The translations under genes and the position numbers were made by a program. The notes beneath the pieces were generated by a model. It saw nothing but the letters and a program-made list of their open reading frames with translations. It searched no databases and had not been told where the DNA came from. 64,000 nt of DNA from Sphingomonadaceae bacterium OTU29LAMAA1 (GTDB lineage: Bacteria > Pseudomonadota > Alphaproteobacteria > Sphingomonadales > Sphingomonadaceae): positions 415,001 to 479,000 of the forward strand of contig CP099617.1 in the NCBI GenBank assembly GCA_024072375.1, in the 5' to 3' direction. Positions 43,215-52,594 of this stretch are shown here, piece after piece (the first letter of the stretch is position 1; each line of letters begins with the position of its first letter).

Positions 43215-45602
43215 TTGGTTTTGGCGCGGTTGGATCGGGCTTTTTGCAGAGGTCGCTGGCTCCTGCACATCGGCTGCCTTTCGGCCGTCTGCGTTCCGGC
43301 TCGGACCTTTGCGTCCGAGCCGGAAACGTTCAACATACCATCGCTGTCGATTGTTGAAGCGATCGAACGATTAAGCATGCAATCCGACCTGTCGATCGGA
43401 GGCATGCTGCACGTCGATCCGCGCCTTCGTACCAAGGCTATTAAGGGACGAGTGTCTGAAAAGACGGCCCTGAAGCATATGCTTAAAGGTACCGGGCTGC
43501 GCGCGGTGCAGGTTGGCCAGCATAGTTTTCGGCTGGAGCGGGAAGCTCCGATCCCAAAGTCTGTAGCGCCGGACCGTCCTTCGTCTCCACCACTGGAAGA
43601 ACCACCGCAGGACATCGTTGTCATTGCAAAGCGATCGTTACCTGCCTCGCTGCTCGGCGGAAGCGTTGACTATGTCGCTTTCGACAGCGCGCTTAGCAAC
43701 AATGATGCTCGCCGTGGCCCGGCAGAGTTAGCCAGCCGCATTCCCGCCATCTCGTCAACAGCTCTAGGTCGCGGCCGCGACAAGTTGTTCCTTCGCGGGA
43801 TCGCAGACTCAAGCTTCGCAGGCGCTACTGAAGCAACGCTGGGCGAATACCTGGGCGAAGCCAGGCTCAATTTCAACGCTCCGGATCCGGGATTGCTTCT
43901 CTATGACATACGCCGTGTCGAGCTGTTAAAGGGCGCACAAGGCACCTTGTATGGAGGGGGGACCCTCGGTGGCGTCTTGCGCATCGAGCCTGAACGGCCC
44001 AACCTATCCCGCAGTGCCGGTTTTGTAGATGGTTCAATCTCGACAACACAGAACGGTGAGCTTGGCGGGGCGCTAGCCGGCGTCATCAACTTGCCGATCA
44101 TTTCAGAGAGTGTTGGGGCTCGCCTGCTCGCCTACCGAACACGCGACGGCGGCTACATAGACGACGTGAAACGGGACCTAAAAGACGTCAACCGCACAAT
44201 CACGTCGGGAGGAAGAGGCCAGATTCGCATCGAGCCCGGCACCTGGCGGGTCGACGTCACTGGAACCTACCAGCGCACCCTGTCGCACGACAGCAACTAT
44301 GCCGTGGCGGGCGAGGGATCGCTCGAGCGAAGAACTAGCGTTGCACAACCATCCTCGAACCGATTTAGCCTGCTCGACGTCGAGGTCCATGGCCCGGTCG
44401 GAGAAGCCGAGCTTGTCTCCACGACGTCCGTCGGGCGCAACGTTCTCAGCGCAACATACGATGGGACGGAAAAGGCCGGCGTACCGGCAGCCTTTCGCGA
44501 TGATCGTCGCCTTACAACGTTGAGCCATGAAACGCGCTTCGCACGATCGTCCGCTAAAGGCAGCGGTTGGGTGATCGGTATTGCAGCTTTTGCAGAGCGC
44601 GATGTGGCACAACAGGTTGGCGACCAAACGATCCTCGCTAGCCTTGCGTCCAATCTCCACAGCAACCGCCTTAACGTCGCCCTGTTTGGTCAACGTTCTA
44701 TTCGCGCGAGCGAATTCTTGTTCACGGCAGGGCTCCGATCGACTTTCTCGCGGCAACAAGCTGACACTACGCTCATCTTAGCATCAAACGGGTTCTCGAG
44801 AGGCGGCCAGACTGAACGCAATGCCTCCCCGATGGCGGAAGCGACGTGGCTTATCGATGCGAATTCATCGCTTTCCCTCTCGCTTAGACAGGGATTTCGG
44901 TCAGGTGGAAATTCGATCTATCGGGTCGATCAAAAATTCGCCAACGTTCTAACGCCAGGCTTCTACTCGATATACTACGAGCAGGACCAGATACGCGCGA
45001 CCGCGTTGGAGTATACTTACAGGTCCACCGGAGGGCAGCCGTTAGATCTCAAGGCATCGTTGACAGCTGTGAGATGGAACAGAACGCAAAGCAGCGTAGT
45101 CGATGAATATGGCTTCCTGTATACCACGAATTCGAATGGATCGTCCTTACTTAATGCAGATCTGTCGGCATCGTGGCTTATCAAATCCGACACGACGTTA
45201 CGGGCCGGCAGCTCATTGACCAAGCGCATAGGCATCGGTCCCGGCTCCGCCGTCTCCGAAGTCCCGAGCGTACCGAGTGTCGCTACCTTTGCCGGTATCG
45301 AATGGCAGAAGACCATTGCAAATGGCTGGAAAGCCAGTCTCGAAGGGCGCCTCGCGTATCGAGGAAAATCGCGCCTCGGCTTCGCCTTCCTGCATGACGT
45401 TAGCCAAGGCGACGCGATCTTTACTAGCCTGGCGGCGCAAGTTTCACACCGGCACTCCTCCCTCACGCTGTCTGTGGAGAACATCCTCGACGACCGCTCT
45501 AGTCTGTTCGGCTATGGCAATCCGTTTACCCTCAGATCTGAGCAGCAGCTGACGCCGCAGCGCCCTCGCACGCTCACCTTGGGTCTGCATGCAAGTTTTT
45601 GA
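43215..45602 (+). CDS. TonB-dependent receptor with STN signalling domain
   Basis: 795 residues. The N-terminal STN/secretin domain (~38-105) contains FNIPSLSIVEAIERLSMQSD and HMLKGTGLRAVQVGQHSFRL, the part that signals to FecR-type partners. The plug domain has ELASRIPAISSTALGRGRDK and RRVELLKGAQGTLYGGGTLG. The barrel ends with LTPQRPRTLTLGLHASF (terminal Phe). It imports a scarce ligand through the outer membrane. FecI and FecR follow, giving a complete surface-signalling set in the order receptor-sigma-anti-sigma, which is unusual. The start is uncertain (TTG 43215 is the first available). Confidence 0.9.
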   Translation: MVLARLDRAFCRGRWLLHIGCLSAVCVPARTFASEPETFNIPSLSIVEAIERLSMQSDLSIGGMLHVDPRLRTKAIKGRVSEKTALKHMLKGTGLRAVQVGQHSFRLEREAPIPKSVAPDRPSSPPLEEPPQDIVVIAKRSLPASLLGGSVDYVAFDSALSNNDARRGPAELASRIPAISSTALGRGRDKLFLRGIADSSFAGATEATLGEYLGEARLNFNAPDPGLLLYDIRRVELLKGAQGTLYGGGTLGGVLRIEPERPNLSRSAGFVDGSISTTQNGELGGALAGVINLPIISESVGARLLAYRTRDGGYIDDVKRDLKDVNRTITSGGRGQIRIEPGTWRVDVTGTYQRTLSHDSNYAVAGEGSLERRTSVAQPSSNRFSLLDVEVHGPVGEAELVSTTSVGRNVLSATYDGTEKAGVPAAFRDDRRLTTLSHETRFARSSAKGSGWVIGIAAFAERDVAQQVGDQTILASLASNLHSNRLNVALFGQRSIRASEFLFTAGLRSTFSRQQADTTLILASNGFSRGGQTERNASPMAEATWLIDANSSLSLSLRQGFRSGGNSIYRVDQKFANVLTPGFYSIYYEQDQIRATALEYTYRSTGGQPLDLKASLTAVRWNRTQSSVVDEYGFLYTTNSNGSSLLNADLSASWLIKSDTTLRAGSSLTKRIGIGPGSAVSEVPSVPSVATFAGIEWQKTIANGWKASLEGRLAYRGKSRLGFAFLHDVSQGDAIFTSLAAQVSHRHSSLTLSVENILDDRSSLFGYGNPFTLRSEQQLTPQRPRTLTLGLHASF

Positions 45603-45770
45603 TCGCGCCCATGCGGGTTCATCAGTCACGTGTCGTTTGACCATCACAAGCAGGTGGAGCGATATAAATTGTCCGGACGGGCGGCTAATCATGCCTTATT
45701 CAGGCGCAACGACACGCGACCCTATGAGCGGCGTTCGGTGGTCTACTTGGTTCCCAAGGGGCTTACTCAC

Positions 45771-46298
45771 GTGATTTCCGCTCCGACGTTGATCGACCTG
45801 TTCCATGCGAACCGCGACATGATCCTACGGTACATGCGAGCGCACGGTTTTGCCGATCAGGCTGATGATCTGCTGCAAGAGCTATGGCTTAAAATAGGGC
45901 GCACACCTCCTGTCGCCGAGGTCTCGCGAGCGTATTTGATGAAGATGGCGCACAATCTCATCATCGACGAGGCGCGAGCGGCTAAGCGGCGGAAAGAACG
46001 CGACCACATGTGGCAGGACGGCGAGACAGGCCTTCTAGAAGCAGACCCAGCGCCAAATGCCGAGCAGATCGCGATAGTTCGTGACGCCCTTCGGAGAGCT
46101 GAGGAGGTGCTCCGTCAGCTTGGCCCAAAAACTGAACGCATTCTTCGTCGTCATAGGATCGATGGCGTTTCACAAAAACAGATCGCCCTCGACGAGGCGT
46201 TATCACTCAGTTCGGTGGAGAAGCATCTGCAAAAAGCCTACCGAGCGATAGCATTGATGCAAATTGATTTGGACGGGGCTGTGGGGGCGCCACGATGA
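45771..46298 (+). CDS. FecI-like ECF sigma factor
   Basis: 175 residues from GTG 45771, preceded by CAAGGGG and giving normal FecI length; an open frame begins at 45630 but its added residues do not fit the family. Region 2 holds APTLIDLFHANRDMILRYMR and ADDLLQELWLKI; region 4 has LRQLGPKTERILRRHRIDGV and SQKQIALDEALSLSSVEKHL. It directs RNA polymerase to the receptor operon when FecR releases it. Coupled to fecR by an ATGA overlap. Confidence 0.87.
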   Translation: MISAPTLIDLFHANRDMILRYMRAHGFADQADDLLQELWLKIGRTPPVAEVSRAYLMKMAHNLIIDEARAAKRRKERDHMWQDGETGLLEADPAPNAEQIAIVRDALRRAEEVLRQLGPKTERILRRHRIDGVSQKQIALDEALSLSSVEKHLQKAYRAIALMQIDLDGAVGAPR

Positions 46299-47299
46299 CC
46301 AAGCATGTCCGCGGTGACGACCTGTCAGACGCACTTGACTGGGTCATCCGCATCCAATCGCAGGAGTTCGATGACTGGGAAGCTCATGCGGCTTGGCTTG
46401 AGGCAGATCCCGGCAATCCCGTACTATATCATCGGGCCTCTGAGGCACTGACCGATGGCATATCAACCTTGCAACAGCTGGCTCGCGAACCGTCACCTAT
46501 CGCCGCGAACGATACGTCCGTTCGACCCGGCACCTTCCGCACCCATCGAGCCTGGTGGACAGGAGCCGGCCTTGCACTCGCAGCATCGATAACCGCCTTC
46601 GTCATGTTACCCCAAAGAGGAGTGGAGCCGGAGCGAGTATATCAAACAGCAGCAGGTCGTAATCGACAGGTCACGCTCGCCGGTGGCACGTCTTTGGCTC
46701 TAAATGGCGATACGCGAGTGGTTGTGTTGGGTAGAGCACAGCGGATGGTTGTCGTGCAGAAGGGTGAGGTATTTCTCCGGGTTGGTCACGATGCCAGACA
46801 CCCTTTTGAGGTCGTGACAAGCGGGCAATTGTTTCGTGATGTCGGAACCGAGTTCAACGTTAGCGTACACGGCCGCGCAACACGCCTTGCAGTCGCCGAG
46901 GGCGCGGTGGCGTTCGATCCAGACGGCGAAAACCTTCGCATCGGCGCAGGTGATGCGCTTGTGGTATCAGGTCGAAACGTGACGCTCTCCAAAGTGGCTT
47001 CGCACAGCGTCGGTAGCTGGCGGCATGGGCGGCTTGTCTACGTGAATGACACCTTGGACATCGTGGCAGCTGACTTGACGCAATCGTTGGGTGTGCCGGT
47101 CGACATAGCTCCCGAGCTTGCTCATGCGCGCTTTACAGGTGTGCTGCCGCTAAAATTGGGTCCTCGCGACGTGGTCTACCGTTTGGCAAACCTACTGGAT
47201 GCAAAGGTAGTGAAGACCAAGTCAGGTTGGTCTGTTGGGGGTTCGGCATCAGAGACTAGGGCAAGCCAATACAATATGTTACGGCCAATCACGAAATAG
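46295..47299 (+). CDS. FecR-like anti-sigma factor
   Basis: 334 residues. An N-terminal DUF4880 region (DALDWVIRIQSQEFDDWEAH) is followed by a transmembrane helix (WTGAGLALAASITAFVMLPQ) and a FecR domain: VTLAGGTSLALNGDTRVVVL, GEVFLRVGHDARHPFEVVTS and VGTEFNVSVHGRATRLAVAE. The C-terminal STN-like end (LTQSLGVPVDIAPELAHARF) is typical. It spans the inner membrane, binds FecI in the cytoplasm and contacts the receptor's STN domain in the periplasm. Confidence 0.9.
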   Translation: MTKHVRGDDLSDALDWVIRIQSQEFDDWEAHAAWLEADPGNPVLYHRASEALTDGISTLQQLAREPSPIAANDTSVRPGTFRTHRAWWTGAGLALAASITAFVMLPQRGVEPERVYQTAAGRNRQVTLAGGTSLALNGDTRVVVLGRAQRMVVVQKGEVFLRVGHDARHPFEVVTSGQLFRDVGTEFNVSVHGRATRLAVAEGAVAFDPDGENLRIGAGDALVVSGRNVTLSKVASHSVGSWRHGRLVYVNDTLDIVAADLTQSLGVPVDIAPELAHARFTGVLPLKLGPRDVVYRLANLLDAKVVKTKSGWSVGGSASETRASQYNMLRPITK

Positions 47300-47338
47300 T
47301 GTCAGAGACAAATTTTCTGTGCGTAGGTTCCCAGGCAA

Positions 47339-47920
47339 TTACACGCGCCCCGGGACCTGCATGCGGTTGATAAAGGCATCAACAACAAGACTGAATTTGG
47401 TCGGATCCTTGTAGGCCCGGGCCATGATCATGGCGCCATAAACTGCTGTTTGAAAGAATTGAGCAGAGAACTTCGGCTCGAGTTCCAGCCGAATGTCGCC
47501 CTTCTCAAGACCTAGCGTCAGCACGCGCTCGATCCAGCGACCGAGGTCATTGAAGTGCCCCTGTACAGAGGCGCTCACTTGCTCGGGCAGCCCGGGCAGT
47601 TCGGCCGCAAGGACGCCGGCAAGGCAGAAGGTCGCGGAATCGTTCTCAATGCAACGCTTCCAGTAATCTACATACGCTACGAGTTGCGCCATTGGGTCGG
47701 GATTGTGATCTTCCAGCAAGCTGAGTTGAGCGCGGATGTGATCACGCTGCTGCTCGACGACTGCGACAACGAGGTCAACCTTGGAGGGAAAGTGGTGGTG
47801 GATGCTCGGCTTCCGGATGGCAAGCCGCTCAGCGAGATCCGCGTAACTAAAGCCGTTATAACCGACATCGGTAATGAGCTTGGTCGCCTCCTCAATCAGC
47901 TTGTTGGCGGTGCCGCTCAT
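47339..47920 (-). CDS. TetR-family repressor (paralogue of the one at 60059)
   Basis: 193 residues from ATG 47920, chosen because AAGGAG lies 5 bases before it. HTH: VGYNGFSYADLAERLAIRKP then SIHHHFPSKVDLVVAVVEQQ. The ligand domain (RCIENDSATFCLAGVLAAEL) matches the second tetR at 60059 block by block, and the recognition-helix region is almost identical, so both should bind the same operator. An operator-like palindrome sits 14 bases upstream of the start, implying autoregulation. Confidence 0.9.
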   Translation of the reverse strand: MSGTANKLIEEATKLITDVGYNGFSYADLAERLAIRKPSIHHHFPSKVDLVVAVVEQQRDHIRAQLSLLEDHNPDPMAQLVAYVDYWKRCIENDSATFCLAGVLAAELPGLPEQVSASVQGHFNDLGRWIERVLTLGLEKGDIRLELEPKFSAQFFQTAVYGAMIMARAYKDPTKFSLVVDAFINRMQVPGRV

Positions 47921-48285
47921 GCCCACTCCTTCACTACCTACTAGAAGGCCGATATACCTAGCCTCATCGTGTTTACAAGCTACCTATCGCTTCAGACCGG
48001 CGCCTGCGCCTTTCTGCACGGCACAGCAGCCAACTCATGTCTGCCCCCAGTTAAATTGTGAAACGATCTAGGGCGGGAACCCGCCATCCTAAGGTCTTGA
48101 TGCTTAAGATTGTTGAGCTACCTGGGCGGCGCCAAAGCCGATCGGGTGCTGCTCGGCGGAACAAATCAAAAAGGCCGGCATCGCCTATTTGTCTCAACGC
48201 CTGCACGACCGCGATGGGCTAAAAGCGTGACGCCGGCTGATTGCCAGCAGCTTTATGTCGTAAAGTCTCGGTTGCCGTCCTCTAG
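47921..48285. other. Intergenic region between tetR and the IS5-type element
   Basis: 365 bases. The operator-like site is at 47934-47951. From 48090 to 48240 one frame reads AEQIKKAGIAYLSQRLHDRD then GLKA and a stop, which may be the C-terminal remnant of a gene lost beside the IS; no family was recognised. Nothing else is supported. Confidence 0.45.
47934..47951. promoter_or_regulatory. TetR operator-like palindrome, site 2
   Basis: CTACCTACTAGAAGGCCG, 15 of 18 matches to CTACCTACTAGTAGGTAG. It starts 14 bases upstream of the tetR start at 47920 and is well placed to block its promoter. Confidence 0.65.
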
Positions 48286-49128
48286 GGTTCAGACTCATTC
48301 AGAGCCAGAACGCCAAAGCGGTTGCCAGCGCGACGCCTGACAGGAAGTTGGCCGCGAGCTTGTCGTATCGGGTGGCGACGCGGCGGAAGTCCTTCAGGCG
48401 GCAGAAGGCGTTCTCGATGAGGTGGCGACCGCGATAGCGGTCCTTGTCATAGCGGATGATGCGCTTGCGGTAGCGCCGACCTGGGATAACGGGGACAGCC
48501 CCTGCATCGCGCAACGAGCGCCGCAACCGGTCGGCGTCGTAGCCCTTGTCGCCCAGCAGGTAGCGCATGTGCCCGGCGCGCTCGAGAAGCGCGGGTGCGG
48601 CCTTGATGTCGCTGACGTTGCCGGGCGTCAGCATCAGCGCATACGGGCGGGCCGATGACGTCGGTGAGCGCGTGTACCTTGGTGGTCCAGCCACCGCGCG
48701 AACGGCCGATCGCTTGGCTCGATCGCCCCCTTTTGCGCCGAACGCCGCGCGCTGTGCCTTGACGTAGGTGCTGTCGATCGCGGTGCTTTTCGTGACCGCG
48801 CCGGTATCCACCAAGGCATCGAGCAGCTTCAGCCAGAAGCCCCTGTGCGACCAGCGGTTGAAGCGGTTATAGATTGTCGTCGACGGACCATAATCGGCCG
48901 GGCAGTCGCACCACCGGCAACCGACCTTCAGCACGTGCAGGATGCCCGAGATTACCCGACGATCATCCACCCGTCGGGCACCGGGCTGGTTCTTTGGCAA
49001 ATGCGGTTCGATCGCCGCCCACGCCTCGTCCGAAAGCCAAAACAGCGCCATCCCGCACCTCTTTTGATCCACACCGCCTGTGAATCAGGAAAGCCGCACG
49101 CCTTCAAGCAGATGATTGGGTTTGGACC
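48286..49128 (-). mobile_element. IS5-family (IS427-like) insertion sequence
   Basis: 843-bp element. Its ends GGGTTCAGACTCATTCAG and, inverted, GGGTCCAAACCCAATCAT form ~17-bp imperfect terminal repeats. CTAG flanks both ends (48282-48285 and 49129-49132), consistent with a target duplication of the type used by this group. It carries one transposase frame on the minus strand that contains an internal out-of-frame segment. Confidence 0.85.
48299..49051 (-). CDS. IS5-family transposase with two compensating frameshifts
   Basis: Open frame of 250 residues from ATG 49051 (MALFWLSDEAWAAIEPHLPK). DDE positions are in AIDSTYVKAQRAA, MRYLLGDKGYDADRLRR and RHLIENAFCRLKDFRRVATR. Between about 48730 and 48653, however, the family sequence (QAIGRSRGGWTTKVHALTDV) runs in a neighbouring frame. 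The A/G run near 48725-48735 shifts it out and an extra C near 48653 shifts it back. The open frame thus encodes ~25 abnormal residues in the catalytic domain, unless ribosomal frameshifting restores them, as happens in some IS427-group elements. Confidence 0.8.
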   Translation of the reverse strand: MALFWLSDEAWAAIEPHLPKNQPGARRVDDRRVISGILHVLKVGCRWCDCPADYGPSTTIYNRFNRWSHRGFWLKLLDALVDTGAVTKSTAIDSTYVKAQRAAFGAKGGDRAKRSAVRAVAGPPRYTRSPTSSARPYALMLTPGNVSDIKAAPALLERAGHMRYLLGDKGYDADRLRRSLRDAGAVPVIPGRRYRKRIIRYDKDRYRGRHLIENAFCRLKDFRRVATRYDKLAANFLSGVALATALAFWL

Positions 49129-49185
49129 CTAGTCTATCGGTATCGGTCAGTCCTGCTTTCAGAGTGTGTGGGCCAAATCTTGAGG

Positions 49186-49788
49186 TTACGAGAGGGTGGC
49201 TTCGGGTATCCTCGTGACCGCGTCGTCTCTCAGCAGATAAAACGCCATGCAACCGATGATTATCGCAATGCCCATCAGGGGGCTAGCCGCTGACACCGCA
49301 GTAGCAAGGATGAACAAGCACAGGGTTAACTGCGACAGTCGCTCGATCTTCGCTCGTTCCCTCCGGGTCACAACTTGGACTGCGATATCGCGAAGTATGC
49401 GGCGTTGAAGGAGCAGATACGTTGCGTTAACAAGAACGAAGGCCGCCGAATAGAGCATGGTTGGCCAAGCCGCCATCCGTGACTGCGCCATCCAGGCGGT
49501 AGTGAAAGGCAGGAGTGACGTCGAGAATAGATGCGCGAAGTTCTCCCAAATGAGGAGGCGCGTCACTGTTTGGGTGTGACGCAATAGATTGTGATGATTG
49601 ATCCAGACCGTCGCGACAAAGAGATAACTCAGCGCGTAGCTGACGGCGGTTGGCCAAAGATCGATTAGGCTGGCCAAAGACGCGCTAAGGGGTGGTCTGA
49701 GCTCAAGAACTAAAACGGTGATCAGGACCCCAAAGATCGCGTCGGAGAACAGCACCATCCGATCATAGGAGCCTTTATGAGTCATCAT
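49186..49788 (-). CDS. TMEM175/DUF1211-family membrane protein (putative potassium channel)
   Basis: 200 residues with about six hydrophobic segments. The conserved N-terminal motif is YDRMVLFSDAIFGVLITVLV followed by LELRPP (the FSDxxFA-like selectivity helix of TMEM175). Further segments are LWPTAVSYALSYLFVATVWI and NHHNLLRHTQTVTRLLIWEN. Bacterial homologues form tetrameric potassium-permeable channels. The start overlaps the MFS gene stop by ATGA (49785-49788), so the two are coupled. Confidence 0.85.
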   Translation of the reverse strand: MMTHKGSYDRMVLFSDAIFGVLITVLVLELRPPLSASLASLIDLWPTAVSYALSYLFVATVWINHHNLLRHTQTVTRLLIWENFAHLFSTSLLPFTTAWMAQSRMAAWPTMLYSAAFVLVNATYLLLQRRILRDIAVQVVTRRERAKIERLSQLTLCLFILATAVSAASPLMGIAIIIGCMAFYLLRDDAVTRIPEATLS

Positions 49789-51014
49789 GACCGTGGCTTC
49801 GGCAAGCCAGCTCCGGCATCCTTGTTTTGATGCGAAGCGGTTAAGTGCCGGGACGATCGTTCATGATACACAGTTACCAGAAAGGCTGCGAGAGACCAGC
49901 TGCAAAGCGCCGCTGCCGCACCCTGCCATCCGCCAGCCTGCCAAGCCATAGTACCTGAGGCAGTCCCTATTGCGCCTCCGATGAAGAAGACGATCATGAA
50001 GGCGGCGTTGATCCGGCTGTGCGCGTTTGCATCGAGCCCGTAGAGTTGGGCGAGGTTGTTGACCTGGGTACCCTGAACACCAACGTCGATCACAAAGGTC
50101 GCAACGACCAAGGCAACGATCGAGCTTGGTAGCAATGCCGCAACCAGACACCCTGCGAAAAGCAATCCTGTCGTGAGCAACTGCGCTCGCTGAGGACTGC
50201 TCTTATCAGCTTGCCGGCCAAACCACGGTGCCGCGAGGGCACCGCCAATCGCGACGATGCCGAACAAACCGATGCGGTCACTGTCAAAGTGGAAGGCCGG
50301 GCCGCTCAGCTGGAAGGTCAGTATCGTCCAGAAGCAACAGAACGCTGCAAAAGCGAGACCGCCCATAAGCGACAGGCGGCGTAGCTCAGGGAAGCGCCCC
50401 AATTGTCGAGCTGTGGAGACGAGCAGCGTCGCATAGCCGTCGCGATGCCCGCCGCGCTGCGATGGCAGCGTGAATTGGACTAACATGGCGACCGCGATCG
50501 CCGCACAGCCGGACATCCCGTAGACGAGCCGCCAGCCGATCCAGTCTGCGAGAAGGCCGCTTATGATCCGGGAGCTCAGGATGCCGATCAAAGTCCCGGT
50601 GAAAACCAGCCCGACGACTCTTCCGCGCTCGTTCGGCGCGGCAAGTGACGCGGCCATTGGGACAACGATCTGAACTGCGGCCGTGCAAACGCCAAATAGG
50701 AGACTGATAAGTCCCGCCGTGCGGATGTCCCGCGTGGCAGTCATAGCGATTAGGACGACACCCAGAGCAAGCTCCAACACCACGATGAGGCGTTTGCGGT
50801 CGAGCATATCGCCGAGCGGCACGACAGCGAGGATGCCCAAGGCCATGCCCCACTGGCTGAGCGCCGGGAGGAAGCCGACGCCGGCGGCCGAGGTCCCGAA
50901 CGATGCGCCGATTTGGGTGAGAATAGCCTGCGCGTAGTAGATGTTCGCAATCGTGGTACCGGTGGTCACCGCCATGATCAGGAGCTGCGCGCGGGAGAGT
51001 GAGGTGGTGGTCAT
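49785..51014 (-). CDS. MFS transporter
   Basis: 409 residues with twelve predicted membrane segments. MFS signatures are IANIYYAQAILTQIGASFGT, the loop GDMLDRKRLIVVLELALG (between helices 2 and 3) and GRVVGLVFTGTLIGILSSRI in helix 5. The sequence resembles the YybF/sugar-efflux-like subfamily of drug and metabolite exporters; substrate unknown. First gene of a two-gene minus operon. It is 133 bases downstream of an aldehyde dehydrogenase on the same strand. Confidence 0.9.
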   Translation of the reverse strand: MTTTSLSRAQLLIMAVTTGTTIANIYYAQAILTQIGASFGTSAAGVGFLPALSQWGMALGILAVVPLGDMLDRKRLIVVLELALGVVLIAMTATRDIRTAGLISLLFGVCTAAVQIVVPMAASLAAPNERGRVVGLVFTGTLIGILSSRIISGLLADWIGWRLVYGMSGCAAIAVAMLVQFTLPSQRGGHRDGYATLLVSTARQLGRFPELRRLSLMGGLAFAAFCCFWTILTFQLSGPAFHFDSDRIGLFGIVAIGGALAAPWFGRQADKSSPQRAQLLTTGLLFAGCLVAALLPSSIVALVVATFVIDVGVQGTQVNNLAQLYGLDANAHSRINAAFMIVFFIGGAIGTASGTMAWQAGGWQGAAAALCSWSLAAFLVTVYHERSSRHLTASHQNKDAGAGLPKPRS

Positions 51015-51147
51015 GAGCTACCGTGGGTCGTGCAGCCGCATGCCCACCGCCGCCCTGAGCGCGGTCGGAGGGATCGACTTGGTTTGAAGAAGGTGGGCGC
51101 CTTCGGCCCCCGGCGGTGGGGGGGGAGGGGACCGAAGGCGCGGTCCG

Positions 51148-52533
51148 TCAGGCCTTGCGGGTGAGGCCGGCCATCAGGACGTACTTGACCTCAACGTATT
51201 CCTCGATGCCGTAATAGCTGCCTTCGCGGCCATAGCCGGATTGCTTCACGCCACCGAACGGGACCGACGCCGTGCCGACCGAACCCGAGTTGAGGATCAC
51301 CATGCCCGACTCGATCTCCTGCGACAGGCGGAACGCCCGTCCGAGGTCGCGGGTGAAGGCGTAGGCGACCAGCCCGTACTCGGAGTTGTTGGCTCGCGCG
51401 ATCACCTCCTCCTCGGTGTGGAAGCGATAGATGGGCATGACCGGACCAAAAATTTCGGTCTGAGCCACCGCCGCATCGTCACCGATATCGGCCAAGATCG
51501 TCGGTTCGTAGAACAAGCCGCCAAGCTCGTGCTGCTTGCCGCCGACAACGACACGGGCACCGTGGGCGCGAGCATCGTCGACCAGCGCCGCGACCTTATC
51601 GAAGCCGGCCTGGTTGATCAGAGGGCCGACCACGAAGTCCTCGCGCATGCCGTTGCCGACCTCGATCTTGGCAACCCGTTCCGCGAACGCTTCAACGAAA
51701 CGATCGTAGATCGCATCGTGCACGTAGAAGCGATTGGGCGAGATGCAGACCTGGCCCGAGTTGCGCAGCTTAGCTGCGACGGCGCCGGCAACGGCTTCCT
51801 CGAAATCGGCGTCGTCGAAGACGATGAAGGGTGCGTTGCCGCCTAGCTCGAGCGTCATCTTGGTGAGCGTAGCGCCGCTGGCGCTTGCCAGCAGCTTGCC
51901 TACTCCTGTCGATCCCGTGAACGAAATTTTGCGGATGCGCTCGTCGCCGGTGAACAGCTCGCCGATTTCCTTAGGGTTGCCGGTCACCATCTCGAATACG
52001 CCCTCGGGGATGCCGGCCTTCCGGCCATATTCCAGGAGCTTGTAGGCGGTGAGCGGCGTCAGCTCCGACGGCTTGATGATCATGGTGCAGCCAGCTGCCA
52101 GTGCTGTGGCGATCTTGCGGCAGATCATCATGAACGGGAAGTTCCACGGCGTAATTGCTGCCGTCGGTCCAACCGCCTGCTTGATAACCAGCACGGACGC
52201 GCCAGCAGCGTGGGTCGGAATGGTGTCGCCGTAAACACGCTTCGCTTCCTCGGCGTACCACTCGATGAAGCCGAGACCGTAGTCGATCTCGCCCATGGCT
52301 TCGGAGATGCACTTGCCATTCTCCTGAACCATCACTTCGGCGAATGCGCGCTTGTCTGCCCGGACCAGCTCAAACCAGGCACGAAGCAGCTCGCTACGCT
52401 CCTTGGCAAGCCGGCGCGACCATGCCGGGAACGCATCGCAGGTCCGATCGATAGCTGCCTTGACCTCATCGAAGGACATTTCGGGAGCTTCGCCAACAAC
52501 CGAGTTGTCAGCCGGATTATAAACCGTAATCAT
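51148..52533 (-). CDS. NAD(P)-dependent succinate-semialdehyde dehydrogenase-like aldehyde dehydrogenase
   Basis: 461 residues. The Rossmann and active site motifs are ITPWNFPFMMICRKIATALA, KISFTGSTGVGKLLASA, LELGGNAPFIVFDDADFEEA (E229) and NSGQVCISPNRFYVH (nucleophile C263); the C-terminus has PFGGVKQSGYGREGSYYGIE. These match the GabD/succinate-semialdehyde family, slightly shorter than GabD of E. coli. It converts an aldehyde, likely succinic semialdehyde, to the acid. A LysR regulator lies divergently 425 bases away, with a small Atu4866-like gene between them. Confidence 0.88.
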   Translation of the reverse strand: MITVYNPADNSVVGEAPEMSFDEVKAAIDRTCDAFPAWSRRLAKERSELLRAWFELVRADKRAFAEVMVQENGKCISEAMGEIDYGLGFIEWYAEEAKRVYGDTIPTHAAGASVLVIKQAVGPTAAITPWNFPFMMICRKIATALAAGCTMIIKPSELTPLTAYKLLEYGRKAGIPEGVFEMVTGNPKEIGELFTGDERIRKISFTGSTGVGKLLASASGATLTKMTLELGGNAPFIVFDDADFEEAVAGAVAAKLRNSGQVCISPNRFYVHDAIYDRFVEAFAERVAKIEVGNGMREDFVVGPLINQAGFDKVAALVDDARAHGARVVVGGKQHELGGLFYEPTILADIGDDAAVAQTEIFGPVMPIYRFHTEEEVIARANNSEYGLVAYAFTRDLGRAFRLSQEIESGMVILNSGSVGTASVPFGGVKQSGYGREGSYYGIEEYVEVKYVLMAGLTRKA

Positions 52534-52594
52534 GATATACCTCTTTCTGGTTTGTCATGGGTGGTAAGAAAGCGTCAGATATCTTTGGAAACGA

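Noticed and set aside
45630..45770. Extended FecI start at 45630
   Set aside because: The extra 47 residues do not resemble the family and the usual length is reached from GTG 45771.
49133..49185. Operator-like site near the TMEM175 gene
   Set aside because: No match to the palindrome; the stretch is IS-flanking sequence.
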